DNA of 17,731 nucleotides from Desulfuromonadaceae bacterium (GTDB lineage: Bacteria; Desulfobacterota; Desulfuromonadia; Desulfuromonadales; Geopsychrobacteraceae), in assembly GCA_013138655.1 (NCBI GenBank), contig WTCI01000107.1:1-17731 (forward strand), in the 5' to 3' direction. This document shows positions 17,282-17,731 of this stretch, piece by piece. The notes beneath the pieces are model-generated. The model was not told the origin of the DNA and searched no databases. It saw nothing but the letters and a program-made list of their open reading frames with translations. Each line of letters opens with the position of its first letter. Position 1 is the stretch's first letter. The position numbers and the translations under genes were made by a program.

Positions 17282-17731
17282 TCTTTACTTTCACCTTTTC
17301 AGGTTCTGCATCTTTCATATTTTTCTCGTTCTTTTCCCGGACAATGTGCACCGGTTCCGGGTAATCAACCCGCTGATGGAAAGAACCCGCCAGCACCCGG
17401 TTAAAACTCTTGGCAATCATGTGCAGGTCTTTTAGGGTCAAATCACACTCATCAAGCTGCCCGTCAATAAAAATATTATTGATCAGCTTCTGCACCATCC
17501 CCTGCACTCTCGCCGGAGTCGGGTCAATCAGGGTTCGGCTGGCGGCTTCAATGGCATCGGCCAGCATGATCAATGCCGCCTCGCGGGTCTGTGGCTTGGG
17601 CCCAAGATAGCGGTAGTCCCGCTCAGACGGCTGCGGCATCCCCGGTTCCACCTGGTTCTTGGCTCGATCATAAAAGAACTTAATCAGCGCGGTGCCGTGA
17701 TGTTGCTGGATGATATCGATCAATTCCGGAC
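17181..17731 (-). CDS. PgpH-type HD-domain phosphohydrolase, C-terminal part
   Basis: The frame is open at the window edge, so the 5' part (extracellular domain and membrane helices) lies outside. The visible 183 residues begin PELIDIIQQHHGTALIKFFY, the end of an HD/HDIG metal-phosphohydrolase domain. DYRYLGPKPQTREAALIML and ADAIEAASRTL follow, a pattern typical of the 7TMR-HD (PgpH) family that degrades cyclic di-AMP in some bacteria. Activity in this lineage is not known. The last ~33 residues form a Ser/Asp/Glu/Lys-rich tail, encoded entirely in the 101 bp that overlap ybeY. A pgpH–ybeY–corC–lnt order is familiar in this group. Confidence 0.88.
   Translation of the reverse strand, partial: PELIDIIQQHHGTALIKFFYDRAKNQVEPGMPQPSERDYRYLGPKPQTREAALIMLADAIEAASRTLIDPTPARVQGMVQKLINNIFIDGQLDECDLTLKDLHMIAKSFNRVLAGSFHQRVDYPEPVHIVREKNEKNMKDAEPEKVKVKSENPDRESARDIKDSETSPAKDSAEDLKRLGIS

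Overview
The window is a 17.7-kb, gap-poor stretch of core chromosome in which every supported gene lies on the minus strand, so transcription runs from high to low coordinates. The gene content and order (kdsB–pyrG–kdsA–kpsF–kdsC–lptC–lptA–lptB–rpoN–hpf–ptsN–hprK–rapZ–mannose-type PTS) point to a Gram-negative deltaproteobacterium of the Desulfuromonadales (Geobacter/Pelobacter/Desulfuromonas group). That placement is inferred from familiar synteny and not from a search. I see no phage, plasmid, CRISPR, tRNA, rRNA or insertion-sequence genes.

Layout in order of transcription. (1) 17731–14413: the 3' end of a PgpH-type membrane HD phosphohydrolase gene, ybeY (rRNA maturation endonuclease), a CorC-type CBS protein and lnt (apolipoprotein N-acyltransferase), tightly packed and mostly overlapping. 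(2) 14334–12559: a Na+/phosphate cotransporter with a PhoU-like tail, with short gaps on both sides and its own promoter-like sequence. (3) 12459–5719: lipopolysaccharide supply and export. kdsB, kdsA, kpsF and kdsC make and activate KDO, pyrG makes the CTP that KdsB uses, and lptC, lptA and lptB belong to the LPS transport bridge. (4) 5591–3475: rpoN (sigma-54) and a long-form hpf (ribosome hibernation factor), closed by a clear intrinsic terminator. (5) 3400–1: ptsN (EIIA-Ntr), hprK (HPr kinase/phosphorylase), rapZ, and a mannose-family PTS EIIA, EIIB and the start of EIIC. This regulatory module combines the proteobacterial nitrogen-PTS operon with the HPr kinase best known from Firmicutes.

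The logic is envelope construction plus nutrient-state control: lipoprotein acylation, KDO-lipid A precursors, LPS export, CTP supply, phosphate uptake, sigma-54 transcription, ribosome dormancy and a phosphorelay. Translational coupling is widespread. Several starts overlap the preceding stop codon and many are GTG or TTG. No wholly new system is evident. The points most worth a second look are a palindromic repeat that supplies the lptB stop codon, a 101-bp pgpH/ybeY overlap, an intrinsic terminator placed 21 bp before ptsN, structured gaps before hprK and pyrG, and the HprK/EII-Man module itself. The longest gene-free stretch is the 184 bp between kdsB and pyrG. No gap exceeds 300 bp.
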